A stretch of DNA of 64,000 nucleotides from Actinoplanes palleronii (GTDB taxonomy: Bacteria > Actinomycetota > Actinomycetes > Mycobacteriales > Micromonosporaceae), in assembly GCF_016862315.1 (NCBI RefSeq), contig NZ_BOMS01000137.1, positions 1 through 64,000 of the forward strand. The letters run 5' to 3'. The notes under the pieces are model-generated. The model was not told the DNA's origin. It saw only the letters and a list, made by a program, of their open reading frames with translations, and did no database searches. How positions within the stretch are numbered: position 1 is the stretch's first letter; the number at the start of each line of letters is the position of its first letter. The translations under genes were made by a program, and so were the position numbers. This document shows positions 47,287 through 55,902 of this stretch, in pieces.

Positions 47287-48459
47287 TCAGTAACCGATGG
47301 CGGTGGCCGCGGCGTCACGCAGGGCCGGTGCGGTGGTGGTGTCGCTGTCGACGTACAGGTTCGGCACCGGTCGCGGCGAGGTGCGGAACAGGATGCCGTA
47401 CAGGGTGGCGGCGTTCAGGTAGATCGCGCGGCCGTGCGGGTGCTTGCCGTCCGCGACGATCAGGTACGACGTGCCGTTCGCGGCAATCAGCGGCTCGAAC
47501 GTGTCACTGACCGGTGCGACGATGCCGGGCAGGGTCAGCCGGGCCGCGAGCGTGGCGTAGTTCTTGTCGAGCGCCGCGACGTAGGCGGCCCGGGACGGGA
47601 ACGGCGCCGGGTCGACGGTCGCCCAGTTCTTGAACAGCACCACCTTGCCGCCGGGCTTGAGCACCTTCGCGACCGCCGGGGCGTACGTGCCCACCAGGGT
47701 GCTGCTCGCGGCCGGCAGGTCGGTCGCCACCAGGGAGCTGTACTCCTGCAGCACGACGTAGTCGTACTTCGTGGTGCCGTTGACCGCCGCGGCGACCTCG
47801 CCGGCGTTCCACGTCTGGGCGAGCGTGTTCCCGAAGTGGATGACCTCGGTGACGGTCACGGTCCGCCCGGTCGCGGCGGCCATGCTCTGCAGTACCCGCG
47901 GGGTGTCCTGGCCGGTGGAGGCGGTGGCGGTGCCGATCAGGCTGTTGCCGACGAACAGGACGTCGATCGCCGTGCTCGCGACCGCGGTGGCCGAGATCGT
48001 GAAGCGGATCGTCGAGGCGGCGCCGAGCGGGGCGGCGGTGGCGTTCGTCCCGGTGTAGGCCTGCACGGTCAGGGTGTAGGTGTCGGCGGTCGCGAGCAGC
48101 GGGCAGTCGACGTAGTCGTTGCAGAGGAAGTACGGCGCGACCGATTCGATCCGCGTCCAACTGGTGCCCCTGGCCCCGGTCAGGGTGAACCGGAGGCTGC
48201 CGGCGGTCGCGCCGTCGACGAGGTCGGCGCGGATGCTCAGATTGCGGTTGGCGAGCCGGGTCAGGTCGACGACGGTGCCGTCGAGGATCGGGCTGACACC
48301 GAGGACGGGCCGGCGGGACACGTCGTTGATCAGTGTCAGTCCGGCGATCGGGCTGCTGGTGGCGGCCGCGACCGGTGCGGCACCGACGGCGGTGTACGAC
48401 AGCACCAGGGCGAGGACGGCGGTGAGGGCGAGGCGAAGCCCTCGGGCTGCGGTGGACAA
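47287..48459 (-). CDS. Secreted SGNH/GDSL-like hydrolase
   Basis: A 390-residue protein with a signal peptide (GLRLALTAVLALVLSYTAVG, cleavage in AAPVAAATSS). The mature part has an N-terminal beta-rich region of about 130 residues, then IDVLFVGNSLIG with the Ser of the SGNH nucleophile block, an N-rich region, and DGKHPHGRAIYL, the D-x-x-H-like block V. The TTG at 48459 is chosen since GGAGG is 6 bases upstream and the signal peptide then starts at once; the in-frame ATG at 48570 would add 37 unrelated residues. It probably removes acyl groups from a glycan or lipid outside the cell. Confidence 0.85.
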   Translation of the reverse strand: MSTAARGLRLALTAVLALVLSYTAVGAAPVAAATSSPIAGLTLINDVSRRPVLGVSPILDGTVVDLTRLANRNLSIRADLVDGATAGSLRFTLTGARGTSWTRIESVAPYFLCNDYVDCPLLATADTYTLTVQAYTGTNATAAPLGAASTIRFTISATAVASTAIDVLFVGNSLIGTATASTGQDTPRVLQSMAAATGRTVTVTEVIHFGNTLAQTWNAGEVAAAVNGTTKYDYVVLQEYSSLVATDLPAASSTLVGTYAPAVAKVLKPGGKVVLFKNWATVDPAPFPSRAAYVAALDKNYATLAARLTLPGIVAPVSDTFEPLIAANGTSYLIVADGKHPHGRAIYLNAATLYGILFRTSPRPVPNLYVDSDTTTAPALRDAAATAIGY

Positions 48460-48690
48460 CGAGATCCTCCACGGGGACGGGGAGCGGGGGTGTTCGCTGC
48501 GCGTCGAGGCTGCGCGCAGCGTCCCGCTCATCGTCCGAGCCGGCCTCGTGCCGTCCGAGGTTCTGTCCATTCTGTCGACGGTTCCGGTTCTCGCCGGTGG
48601 CCTCGCGCGGGTCGCCGTCGGTGCCCGGGCCGCCGCGCCCGGCGTCCACGGACATCCGTGAACGACCGGGCACAGACGGGTACCGGAGTC

Positions 48691-49557
48691 TCAGGCCGGC
48701 TCGACCGGCAGCCACAACTCGCAGGTCGCGGTGCTGAAGTCGGCCGCCCGGTCGAGCACCGCGACGATCTCCGGGCCCGGGCGCAGCCGCCACGGGTTCG
48801 ACGGGAACCACTCGGTGGCGGTCGCGGCCCAGGTCTGTTGCAGGGCCAGCGGATAGGGCCCGGAGCTGCGGAAGACCGCCCACACCCCGGCCGGCACCTC
48901 GATGGTGTCGAGGTCGCCGGGCAGCGGGGTGTCCGCGGTGACCGCCACGCCGTGCAGGTAGGTGAGCGTGCTGCCCTCGGCGCGGTCCGGGTCCAGGTCG
49001 TCGCTGACCTGCAGCAGGCCCGCCGGTTCGGTGTCGGCGAGGGCTTTCAGCCGTTGGTGCTCCTCGGCCGGCAGGGCGGCGATGTGCTGCTGGACGTGCG
49101 GGTTCGGGCCGTGGTGGATCAGCGGGACCCGGGCGGAGTGGCCGGCGAGCCGGAACGCGGGGCGGTCGGCGATGCGGGTGTCCATGGAGGTGCTCCCTTC
49201 GACGGTCAGGCGGAACCTGAGCTGCGGTTGTGTCCGAAGGGGGCCACCGTCGCGGCGCACCGTGCCCGGGCCGGCGCCGTGGACGGCCAGGAACGCGCGG
49301 CCGAACGCCTCGGCCGAGCCGTACCCGTACCGGACGGCGATGCCGAGCAGGTCACCGCCGCGGATGACGTCGGCGGCGGCCATCGTCATCCGGCGGCGGC
49401 GGACGTACTCCGACAGCGGCATCCCGGCCAGCGACGAGAACATCCGGCGGAGGTGGTGCTCGGTGGTGCCGGCTGATCGCGCCGCGCCGGCCAGGTCGAC
49501 ATCGGTGCCGAGGTGCTGTTCGACGAGGTCGGCGAGTCGGTTGAGTGCCGTGATCAT
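48691..49557 (-). CDS. AraC-family regulator with GyrI-like effector domain
   Basis: A 288-residue activator: DLAGAARSAGTTEHHLRRMF and GGDLLGIAVRYGYGSAEAFG, then RAFLAVHGAGP, form the two HTHs of a Rob/SoxS-like DNA-binding domain placed N-terminally, followed by a GyrI-like (AraC_E_bind) domain (IADRPAFRLAGHSARVPLIH, ... IEVPAGVWAVFRSSGPYPLA). This order matches Rob-type regulators that bind small drugs. AAAGGGGG is 4 bases before ATG 49557. Target unknown. Confidence 0.93.
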   Translation of the reverse strand: MITALNRLADLVEQHLGTDVDLAGAARSAGTTEHHLRRMFSSLAGMPLSEYVRRRRMTMAAADVIRGGDLLGIAVRYGYGSAEAFGRAFLAVHGAGPGTVRRDGGPLRTQPQLRFRLTVEGSTSMDTRIADRPAFRLAGHSARVPLIHHGPNPHVQQHIAALPAEEHQRLKALADTEPAGLLQVSDDLDPDRAEGSTLTYLHGVAVTADTPLPGDLDTIEVPAGVWAVFRSSGPYPLALQQTWAATATEWFPSNPWRLRPGPEIVAVLDRAADFSTATCELWLPVEPA

Positions 49558-49803
49558 GGGGCCCCCTTTCGGTGTCGACTCTGCCGGGGTACTGCCTGGT
49601 CGCGCCCGATCGTTGCGGCCCGATCCGATCATGCCGGGCGGGGCGGGCGGGCCCCGTCGCGAGGGCCGGGATGGGCGGACGGGCAGGCTGGGAAGATCAG
49701 GCCGGGCAGGCTGGGCAGGTCGCGCCGGGATCAGGCATCGCGGCGGCGCAGCACCACCGACGCGGCATCAGGAACACGAGTGGCCGGATTCGGACCGGCC
49801 TGG

Positions 49804-50448
49804 TCAGCTGAGCCGCACCCCGTTGAGGAGCATGGTCAGGCCGCGTTCGTAGTACTCCTGCTCGTCGGGCAGGCCGAGGAAGAAGTCGGCGGTCTCGGTC
49901 AGGTGCGGGAAGGCCTGCGGGTCGAGCGACTTCAGCCGGGCGCGTTTGGCGGCCAGCAGGGCGTCTCGCTGCACCGGGTCGGCGACGGCGGTCTCACCCG
50001 GCTGGCGGATCACCAGCGCGATCAGCGCGTTGAGCAGCAGCACGCTCAGCTGGGCCGCGGCCACCGGCGAGTGGCCCTCGGCGCGCAGCAGTCCGACGAC
50101 CCGTTCGCCCATGTCGAGGCCGGCGTCGGTGCGCATCAGGCGGATCGGGGTGATCTCGGCGAGCGCGGGGTGCGCGCGCAGGACGCGCAGCAGGGCGGTC
50201 ATCACCGTGCGCAGGTCGGGCTCGTCGCCGGGGAGCTCCAGCTCGTCGAGCATCCGCTCGACCAGCGCGTCGAGCAGGGCGTCCTTGTGCTGGAAGTGCC
50301 AGTACAGCGCCATCGGGGTGACGCTCCAGTCGGCGGCGACCCGGCGCAGCGTGACGGCGTCGAGCCCGTCGGTGTCCGCGATGGCCAGGGCGGTGGACAG
50401 CAGCTCACCGCGGTCGAGGCGTTCGGAGGCCGGGGGACGGGGCGTCAT
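49804..50448 (-). CDS. TetR-family regulator
   Basis: A 214-residue repressor from ATG 50448 (GTG 50457 is the alternative). RLDRGELLSTALAIADTDGL, then VTLRRVAADWSVTPMALYWH and FQHKDALLDALV make the DNA-binding domain; the C-terminal domain is TetR_C-like. It is divergent from an SDR gene. Two nested symmetric sites lie between the genes (50457-50471 and 50513-50538). It should repress both until an inducer, perhaps the SDR substrate, binds. Confidence 0.93.
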   Translation of the reverse strand: MTPRPPASERLDRGELLSTALAIADTDGLDAVTLRRVAADWSVTPMALYWHFQHKDALLDALVERMLDELELPGDEPDLRTVMTALLRVLRAHPALAEITPIRLMRTDAGLDMGERVVGLLRAEGHSPVAAAQLSVLLLNALIALVIRQPGETAVADPVQRDALLAAKRARLKSLDPQAFPHLTETADFFLGLPDEQEYYERGLTMLLNGVRLS

Positions 50449-50456
50449 GCGGCTCA

Positions 50457-50471
50457 CTATATCGCGTATAG
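50457..50471. promoter_or_regulatory. TetR operator near own start
   Basis: CTATA-TCGCG-TATAG: exact 5-base inverted arms around TCGCG (50457-50471), at the TetR start. The arms relate to tatac/gtata of the second site, so both can bind the same dimer. Confidence 0.6.
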
Positions 50472-50512
50472 GAATCGGCGTTGACGGTCGCGGGGCGGCG
50501 GGCTACGGTCGC

Positions 50513-50538
50513 TATACACAGTAAATTTACGCCGTATA
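50513..50538. promoter_or_regulatory. TetR operator before the SDR gene
   Basis: TATAC-aca-GTAAATTTAC-gcc-GTATA: a perfect inner 10-base palindrome (50521-50530) in symmetric outer arms (50513-50517 and 50534-50538). It lies 15 bases before the SDR start at 50553. Confidence 0.75.
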
Positions 50539-50552
50539 TTTAGGGAGTGGGC

Positions 50553-51398
50553 ATGACGCAGACCGTCCTCATCACTGGCAGCTCGTCGGGCTTCGGCCGT
50601 CGTACGGTGGAGAGGTTCTTGATCGAGGGGTGGAACGTGGTGGCGACGCTGCGGGACCCGGCCCAGTGGTCCGGCGCGCCGTCCGAGCGGCTGCTGGTGC
50701 AGGCGCTCGACGTGCGTGACGAGGCCTCGGTCGCGGCGGCGGTGACCGCGGCGACCACCCGGTTCGGCCGGCTCGACGTGGTGGTCAACAACGCGGGAAT
50801 GGGCCTGTTCTCGGTCTTCGAGACCACGCCGCAGGCCGTGATCGAGGAGTTGTTCGACACCAACGTGTTCGGGCCGATGCGCCTGGTGCGGGCCGCGCTG
50901 CCGGTCTTCCGCGGCCAGGGCGGCGGCCGGATCGTCAACGTGACCTCGAGCAGCGCCGTGCTGCCGACCCCGCTGCAGGCGGCGTATGGCGCCAGCAAGG
51001 GCGCCCTGCACAACTTCTCCGAGGCGGTGGGCTACGAGCTGGCCGGCCAGAATGTGCGGATCGCCGTCGTTGAGCCGGGGTTCGTGCCGACCACCGGGTT
51101 CTTCGCGCAGACCAGCAAGCGGTTCGAGGGCATCGAGGCGCCGCCGGCCTACCTGCCGTTCATTCAGCAGCAGATGGCCGCGTTCCAGGTCGAGCCGCCA
51201 GCAGGCTATCTCGGCACCGAGGACGACGTGGCCGCCGCCGTGTTCGCCGCATCCACCGACGACACCGGCCTCACCAGGTTCCGCGTCGGCGGCGACACCG
51301 CGGACGCCGCCCGGGCCCGCCACCTGCCCGACGCCGACTTCGACGCCTGGCGCACCACCTTCTTCTCGCCGACTGTCGCTCAGCGCTCCGGGAAGTAG
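50553..51398 (+). CDS. Short-chain dehydrogenase/reductase
   Basis: A 281-residue classical SDR: TGSSSGFG (8-15), NNAG (79-82), Ser 132-134, Y145 and K149. The longer C-terminal part (VEPGFVPTTGFFAQTSKRFE) resembles the ketoreductase-like SDRs that act on bulky substrates. GGGAG lies upstream of ATG 50553. Regulated by the divergent TetR. Reduces or oxidises a carbonyl/alcohol with NAD(P)H. Confidence 0.93.
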   Translation: MTQTVLITGSSSGFGRRTVERFLIEGWNVVATLRDPAQWSGAPSERLLVQALDVRDEASVAAAVTAATTRFGRLDVVVNNAGMGLFSVFETTPQAVIEELFDTNVFGPMRLVRAALPVFRGQGGGRIVNVTSSSAVLPTPLQAAYGASKGALHNFSEAVGYELAGQNVRIAVVEPGFVPTTGFFAQTSKRFEGIEAPPAYLPFIQQQMAAFQVEPPAGYLGTEDDVAAAVFAASTDDTGLTRFRVGGDTADAARARHLPDADFDAWRTTFFSPTVAQRSGK

Positions 51399-51427
51399 TT
51401 GATCGAAGCTGCTGGTTGACAGATCTG

Positions 51428-51462
51428 GCTAACGCGATTAGCTTTTAGCTAACGGAGTTAGC
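51428..51462. promoter_or_regulatory. Paired TetR operator before hydrolase
   Basis: GCTAACGCGATTAGC (51428-51442) and GCTAACGGAGTTAGC (51448-51462) are two near-identical 15-base palindromes 20 bases apart, the second perfect in its 6-base arms. They lie 18 bases before the hydrolase ATG and are the likely target of the TetR encoded two genes later. Confidence 0.75.
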
Positions 51463-51479
51463 CAGACCTGGAGGTTGTC

Positions 51480-52313
51480 ATGACCGAGTTCCTTGCTGTT
51501 GACGGTGGCCGGATCGCCTACGAGGTGACCGGCGACGGGCCGCTCGTCGTTCTCGCCCACGGGATGGGTGACAGCCGGCACGCGTACCGTTTCGTGGTGC
51601 CTCGCCTGGTCGCCGCCGGCTACCGGGTGGCCGCCACCGACCTGCGCGGCACCGGCGACTCGGACACCGGGTTCGCCGGGTACTCGCGCACCGACATCGC
51701 CGGTGACCTGGTCGCGCTGGTCCGGCACCTGGGCGGCCCGGCCGTGCTGGTCGGCCACTCGATCTCCGGCGGGGCGGTCACCATCGCCGCGGCGACCGCG
51801 CCCGAGCTGGTCAGCGCGATCGTCGAGTTGGGCCCGTTCACCCGCAAGCAGTCGATCGCGCTCGGCGACCTGCGGGTCAAGCGTTTCCGGCAGGGCATGA
51901 CGCGGCTGCTCGGCACCGCGCTGTTCGGCAGCGTCAAGCAGTGGCTGAGCTACCTCGACGTCGCCTACCCGGGTCCGAAGCCGGCCGACTGGACCGCCGA
52001 GCTCGCCCGGATCGAGAGCAAGCTGCGCGAGCCCGGCCGGATGAAAGTGCTGCAGAAGATGGGCCAGACCACCCCGGCCGACGCCGGCGAACACCTGGCC
52101 GGGGTGCGCTGTCCGGCTCTGATCGTGCAGGGCACGCTCGACCCGGACTGGGCCGACCCGCGCGCCGAGGGCGAGGCGGTCGTCGCCGCGATGCCCGCCG
52201 GGCTCGCTACCCTGGCCCTCGTCGACGGCGCCGGACACTATCCGCACGCCCAGTTCCCCGATCAGGTGGTGTCGCTCATGCTCCCGTTCCTCGCCACGGC
52301 CGTCCGTGCCTAG
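51480..52313 (+). CDS. Alpha/beta hydrolase
   Basis: A 277-residue alpha/beta-fold hydrolase: LAHGMGDSRHAYRFVVPRL oxyanion region, VGHSISGG with nucleophile S94, acid near LIVQGTLDPDWAD and His in GAGHYPHAQFP. Resembles epoxide-hydrolase/haloperoxidase-like and soluble esterases. GGAGG lies shortly before the ATG. It is the first gene of an operon with a TetR whose GTG overlaps its stop codon. Substrate unknown; inducible. Confidence 0.92.
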   Translation: MTEFLAVDGGRIAYEVTGDGPLVVLAHGMGDSRHAYRFVVPRLVAAGYRVAATDLRGTGDSDTGFAGYSRTDIAGDLVALVRHLGGPAVLVGHSISGGAVTIAAATAPELVSAIVELGPFTRKQSIALGDLRVKRFRQGMTRLLGTALFGSVKQWLSYLDVAYPGPKPADWTAELARIESKLREPGRMKVLQKMGQTTPADAGEHLAGVRCPALIVQGTLDPDWADPRAEGEAVVAAMPAGLATLALVDGAGHYPHAQFPDQVVSLMLPFLATAVRA

Positions 52314-52860
52314 GGCCGGTCTGGACCGGGCCACCGTCATCGCCGCGGCCGCCGCGGTCGCCGACGAACGGGGCTTCAGCCAGCTGACCATGGGCCTGGT
52401 CGCCGAACGGCTCGGCGTGCGCACCCCGTCGCTGTACAAACACGTCGAGAGCCTCGCCGCACTCCAGCAGGGCCTGGCCGCCCTGGCGATGAACGAGCTC
52501 AGCGACGCGCTGCGCGACGCCACCCAGGGGTACGCCGGGCGGGACGCGCTGGCCGCCGCGGCCAGGGCGATGCGCTCCTACGTGGTCGGTCACCCGGGCC
52601 GGTACGCCGCGACCGTCGGCGTGACGTCCGATCCGGAGGTCGACGCGGCCGGAGCCCGGGGGATCGCCTCGCTCGCCGCGGTCCTGCGCGGCTACGCGAT
52701 CGACCCGGCCGACCAGACCCACGCCCTGCGCACGCTGCGCAGCACCCTGCACGGCTTCGCGACGTTACAGGGCGCGAACGGCTTCCAGTGGAACGCTGAC
52801 ACCGATCAGAGCTTCGAGTGGCTGATCGACTTCCTGGACCGCGGCCTGCGACGCTCTTGA
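52306..52860 (+). CDS. TetR-family regulator (WHG-domain type)
   Basis: A 184-residue repressor beginning GTG at 52306, four bases before the TAG of the hydrolase gene, so translation is coupled. RATVIAAAAAVADERGFSQL, then TMGLVAERLGVRTPSLYKHV is the HTH; the C-terminal part ends WNADTDQSFEWLIDFLDRGL in the WHG-like/TetR_C_13 manner. It should bind the paired sites at 51428-51462 and repress its own operon. Confidence 0.93.
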   Translation: MPRAGLDRATVIAAAAAVADERGFSQLTMGLVAERLGVRTPSLYKHVESLAALQQGLAALAMNELSDALRDATQGYAGRDALAAAARAMRSYVVGHPGRYAATVGVTSDPEVDAAGARGIASLAAVLRGYAIDPADQTHALRTLRSTLHGFATLQGANGFQWNADTDQSFEWLIDFLDRGLRRS

Positions 52861-52870
52861 CCGGCATGGA

Positions 52871-53338
52871 TCACCGGGCGAGGTGACCGGTCGCCTGGAG
52901 CAGCGCGCGGGCGAACCGGTTGAGGTCGAGGCCGGCGAGCTGCGCCGGGGTGAACCAGCCCAGCTCGCTGATCTCCTCCTGGTCGGGAGTGGGCGTCCCG
53001 CCGGCGACATCGGCCTGGTAGACGGTGGTGACGTAGGCGACCTGGTCGCCGTTCGGGTAGGTCACCTCGAAGTCGGCGCCGCCGAGCACGTCCAGCAGCC
53101 GTAGCCCGCCGATCTCGACGCCGGTCTCCTCACGGATCTCCCGCACGGCTGCCCGGGCGGGGGTCTCCCCGACGTCGACCCCGCCGCCGGGCACCGCCCA
53201 GCCCTCCTGATGCCCGGCGTGGCGCACCAGCATCAGCCGTCCGCGCTCGTCGACGACGATGACCGCCACCGACGGCAGCAGGATCAGGGCGTGGCCGATC
53301 ATCGCCCGCAACCGGGCCAGGTGCGGAGAAATACCCAT
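52871..53338 (-). CDS. Nudix hydrolase
   Basis: A 155-residue Nudix protein. The box GGGVDVGETPARAAVREIRE, ETGVEI (residues about 51-76) fits G-x5-E-x7-R-E-U-x-E-E-x-G-U. The N-terminal SVAVIVVDERGRLMLVRHAG is the typical first strand. ATG 53338 is preferred to 53383, where the extra residues are unstructured. It hydrolyses a nucleoside diphosphate derivative, substrate unknown. Convergent with TetR. Confidence 0.93.
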   Translation of the reverse strand: MGISPHLARLRAMIGHALILLPSVAVIVVDERGRLMLVRHAGHQEGWAVPGGGVDVGETPARAAVREIREETGVEIGGLRLLDVLGGADFEVTYPNGDQVAYVTTVYQADVAGGTPTPDQEEISELGWFTPAQLAGLDLNRFARALLQATGHLAR

Positions 53339-53393
53339 TAGGGCACAGTAGCCGCATTCCGCCCCGACCCGAACGGCGGCCACGGACTTCCCC

Positions 53394-53508
53394 GCTGGTC
53401 GCCAGGGGTGTCTCGAGCGCTTCCAGACACCGCTGAGCGCCAGCTGTCGCGGGTCGGCTGGTTGTCAGGGGTGTCTCGGGTGCTTCGAGGCACCCCTGAC
53501 AACCAGCC
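53394..53508. repeat. Two intergenic hairpins, family copies 5 and 6
   Basis: 53394-53444 (gctggtcgccaggggtgtc ... ctgagcgccagc) is imperfect. 53456-53508 has exact 18-base arms, ggctggttgtcaggggtg and its complement, around a 17-base centre. Core and ends match the copies at 1.4, 31.2 and 39.5 kb. They lie between the Nudix start and the melC2 stop. Confidence 0.8.
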
Positions 53509-53582
53509 GGGGTCGGCGTCGGCTTGCCGCCGGAATTGCCGCGCCCGAGCCGAGGGCGCCCGAAAGCGCCCGCGGCCATGGA

Positions 53583-54404
53583 TCAGGCGTATGTGTAGAG
53601 GCTGCTGTGCTGCAGGACCGACGCCGGGGTCACGGTCGGCCAGGGCTGCAGCGGCTCGTTGAGGTCGACCACTCCCGCGGTGCCGCTCGCCGGGACGTAG
53701 TGGGCGGCGTCGAAGCCCCACCGGGTCTGCCACTGGGACCACAAGCGGTCGATGTTGCAGTGGTGCAGCCAGAACGCCGGGTCGTTCGGGGAGTCCTGCT
53801 GGCCCATGTGGCCGCCGACCCAGACATGCACCGTGTTGTGCAGGTTCGGGGTCGTCCAGCCCTCCATCCGGTTGCGCATGCCGCCGGTGGCCGAGCTGTT
53901 CCACGGCGCCGCGTCGTACGCGGAAACGCCCAGCACCGAGGTGACCTGCGCGGCCGTCGGCAGGGTGTTCGTGCCCATCGCACGCCGCAGTGACGTGGCC
54001 GTGGTGCTGCCGACGTTGATGCGCCAGTTCGTCGCGCCGGCGAACGGGCCGGTGGTGACCGGGCCGTTGCCGCCGGAGCCGTTGCCGCCCAGCAGATCGG
54101 CGGTGAACGGCGCACCGCTGGTCGAGCGGTCCACCGTCCAGTCCCAGTAGGGGACGCTCACCGACGGGTCGTAGACCTGCAGGGCCCGCTCGAACTCGAT
54201 CAGGTACTGCCGGTGCCAGGGCAGGAACGACGGGGCCTGGTGTGCGTACCGGATGCCGTTGACGCCGGCGAAGTAGGTCATGTGGGTGGTGACGAACCAG
54301 TCGTAGTTGCGACCGGTGGTCTGCGCCTTCAGCCTCTTCACGGCGGCGACGAATGCCGCTTTCTCGGGGCCGGTGAGGTTGCGCGCGCTCTTACGTACGC
54401 CCAT
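53583..54404 (-). CDS. melC2: Tyrosinase
   Basis: A 273-residue type-3 copper enzyme, the exact usual length of MelC2. CuA ligands H41, H55 and H64 lie in THMTYF, AHQAPSF and PWHRQY; CuB ligands lie in LHNTVHVW and FWLHHCNIDRLW. It hydroxylates tyrosine and oxidises DOPA to dopaquinone for melanin. It has no signal peptide and needs the caddie protein MelC1, encoded 32 bases upstream, for copper loading and export by the Tat route. Start ATG 54404. The pair forms a typical actinomycete mel operon. Confidence 0.95.
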   Translation of the reverse strand: MGVRKSARNLTGPEKAAFVAAVKRLKAQTTGRNYDWFVTTHMTYFAGVNGIRYAHQAPSFLPWHRQYLIEFERALQVYDPSVSVPYWDWTVDRSTSGAPFTADLLGGNGSGGNGPVTTGPFAGATNWRINVGSTTATSLRRAMGTNTLPTAAQVTSVLGVSAYDAAPWNSSATGGMRNRMEGWTTPNLHNTVHVWVGGHMGQQDSPNDPAFWLHHCNIDRLWSQWQTRWGFDAAHYVPASGTAGVVDLNEPLQPWPTVTPASVLQHSSLYTYA

Positions 54405-54436
54405 GGTTGTGCCTTTCGGATCTTCGAGAAGGACGG

Positions 54437-54907
54437 TCAGTGACCGTGGTCGTGCTCGACGCCGGCCAGGGCGGTGAGCTCGGTGTCGCCCAGCGCGTCG
54501 ACCGCGCGGCGGGCCAGCTTGAGCAGCCCGCCGGCGTGCTTGCCGTCGTCGACCAGGACCGGCTCGTAGTGGTTGAGCGCGCTGATGAAAGCGATCGTCC
54601 CGGCCGGGACGGCGGCCGAGGGCGGCAGTTCGATCGGCATGAGGGCCAGCTTGCGACCGTCGATGAGCACCTGGTGCGGTTCGCGGGTGCGGCTGCCGGC
54701 CACGGTGACCCGGGTGTTGTTCGCCGGGCCGTGGGCGCCGGTGATCCGCTTGCCGCGGTACTCGACGTCGAAGTCACGCGGGTCCGTGGTCGCGGGCTGA
54801 GCGGCGGAACTGGGGGTGGACAGGGCCTGCGCGCCGACCGCGCCACTGACGACGACAGTGGCGGCGGCGCCGTAGCGCAGGAGGTCGCGACGAGTCACGG
54901 TGGACAT
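54437..54907 (-). CDS. melC1: Tyrosinase cofactor / copper chaperone
   Basis: A 156-residue protein with a twin-arginine signal (TRRDLLRYGAAATVVVSGAV). The mature part has VEYRGKRITGAHGPANNTRV and HQVLIDGRKLALMPIELPPS, HYEPVLVDDGKHAGGLLKLA, the conserved MelC1 segments, and ends in a His-rich tail (EHDHGH). It binds apotyrosinase, delivers copper to it and directs Tat export. The ATG at 54907 is chosen since the Arg pair is then at the usual place. Confidence 0.95.
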   Translation of the reverse strand: MSTVTRRDLLRYGAAATVVVSGAVGAQALSTPSSAAQPATTDPRDFDVEYRGKRITGAHGPANNTRVTVAGSRTREPHQVLIDGRKLALMPIELPPSAAVPAGTIAFISALNHYEPVLVDDGKHAGGLLKLARRAVDALGDTELTALAGVEHDHGH

Positions 54908-55047
54908 CTGTAATGCCTTTTCTGGTGGGGGTGGCGCCGCATAGGCGTGCAAAAACGGAGGGGTTCGAAAAAGGGCACGCGGAAGGCCGGCGCGCCGTAT
55001 GACAATGGCGCGCCGGACCTCCAGCAGAATGGTGTTCTAAAAGAGCG

Positions 55048-55452
55048 TCAGCGCACGTACAGCGTGTAGCTCGGCACGAAGCCGGTCTGGCACCGGAACG
55101 ACACCCAGACCTTGCGCGCCACCCCTGCCGCGCCGACGGCGAGGCACTCGCCCTGCGCGTCCGCGACCGTGTTGAAGGCGGCGGTGTACACCTGCTTCTC
55201 CGCGGCGTAGGCGGTGGTCCGCCGCTGGTAGGTCACGCTCAGGTCGTCGCCGGCGAAGCCGGGACGGACCGCGAAGGAGCGCCACACGCCGGCGGCGACA
55301 CCGGCCTCGCCGATGACGCCGGCCCGGCCGAAGCCGTACGTGCCGAGCGGGGCGGTCACGGTGGCGCGGGATGCGGCCGGTGCCGCCGAGGCGGGGGCGA
55401 GCGCGGCCGCCGTCGCACCGAGAACGACAACAGTCTTGACGATGTTTCGCAT
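55048..55452 (-). CDS. Secreted small protein
   Basis: A 134-residue protein with a clear signal peptide (RNIVKTVVVLGATAAALAPA, cleavage in ASA). The mature part is beta-rich (TYGFGRAGVIGEAGVAAGVW, DDLSVTYQRRTTAYAAEKQV) with two Cys (GECLAVG and SFRCQTG) that could form a disulfide, and ends SYTLYVR. No family recognised. It precedes melC1 on the same strand by 140 bases and is a possible accessory of the extracellular melanin system, but this is only by position. Confidence 0.75.
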   Translation of the reverse strand: MRNIVKTVVVLGATAAALAPASAAPAASRATVTAPLGTYGFGRAGVIGEAGVAAGVWRSFAVRPGFAGDDLSVTYQRRTTAYAAEKQVYTAAFNTVADAQGECLAVGAAGVARKVWVSFRCQTGFVPSYTLYVR

Positions 55453-55902
55453 GTGAAGGATTCCTTAGTGAAATGGCCGCGGGGATCTGCCCGCGACATT
55501 GGAGAGGCCCGGCGAAAGAGATCACCTCCGCCCGACGGCACGGACCATATCACCGTTCCGTACTGGAGAGATGTGCAGGCTGTCACAGTTTCCGGGTCAT
55601 TATTCGTACGCAATTAACGATTGTTAAGTCTGATCGTCTTCACCTGTTTTTTACATCGTTTAAAAAGCGCGTAAAGCGCCTGCGCGTCAAGCAATCGAAT
55701 TGCATCAATTGGCGGCGCGCCCGGAATGCCGGATTGCCGGCGTTCCGGGCGTGGGCGCGCGCGGCGCAAATGTGAGCAACGTCGGTGCGGGCCGGCTCGG
55801 CGGGGGAGCCCGGCGCATGCCCGGCGGGCCGGGCGACGTGGCCGAAGACCGCGGTGCCGCAGGGGCTCCGCGGCGCACGAAAAGCGAGTAGTCAAAACCT
55901 GA
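55453..55902. other. Promoter region with hairpin and AT-rich stretch
   Basis: A 450-base divergent intergenic region between the secreted protein and the flavoprotein. 55640-55675 is unusually AT-rich. A hairpin with 13-base arms, cccggaatgccgg (55720-55732) against 55737-55749 with one G-T pair, lies in the middle, flanked by GCGCGC on both sides. No coding frame is convincing. Confidence 0.5.

Noticed and set aside
46384..49476. A 1030-codon plus-strand open frame
   Set aside because: It is antisense to MerR, SGNH and AraC genes with clear domains; the reading is Arg/Gly-rich with no domain, typical of GC-rich shadow frames.
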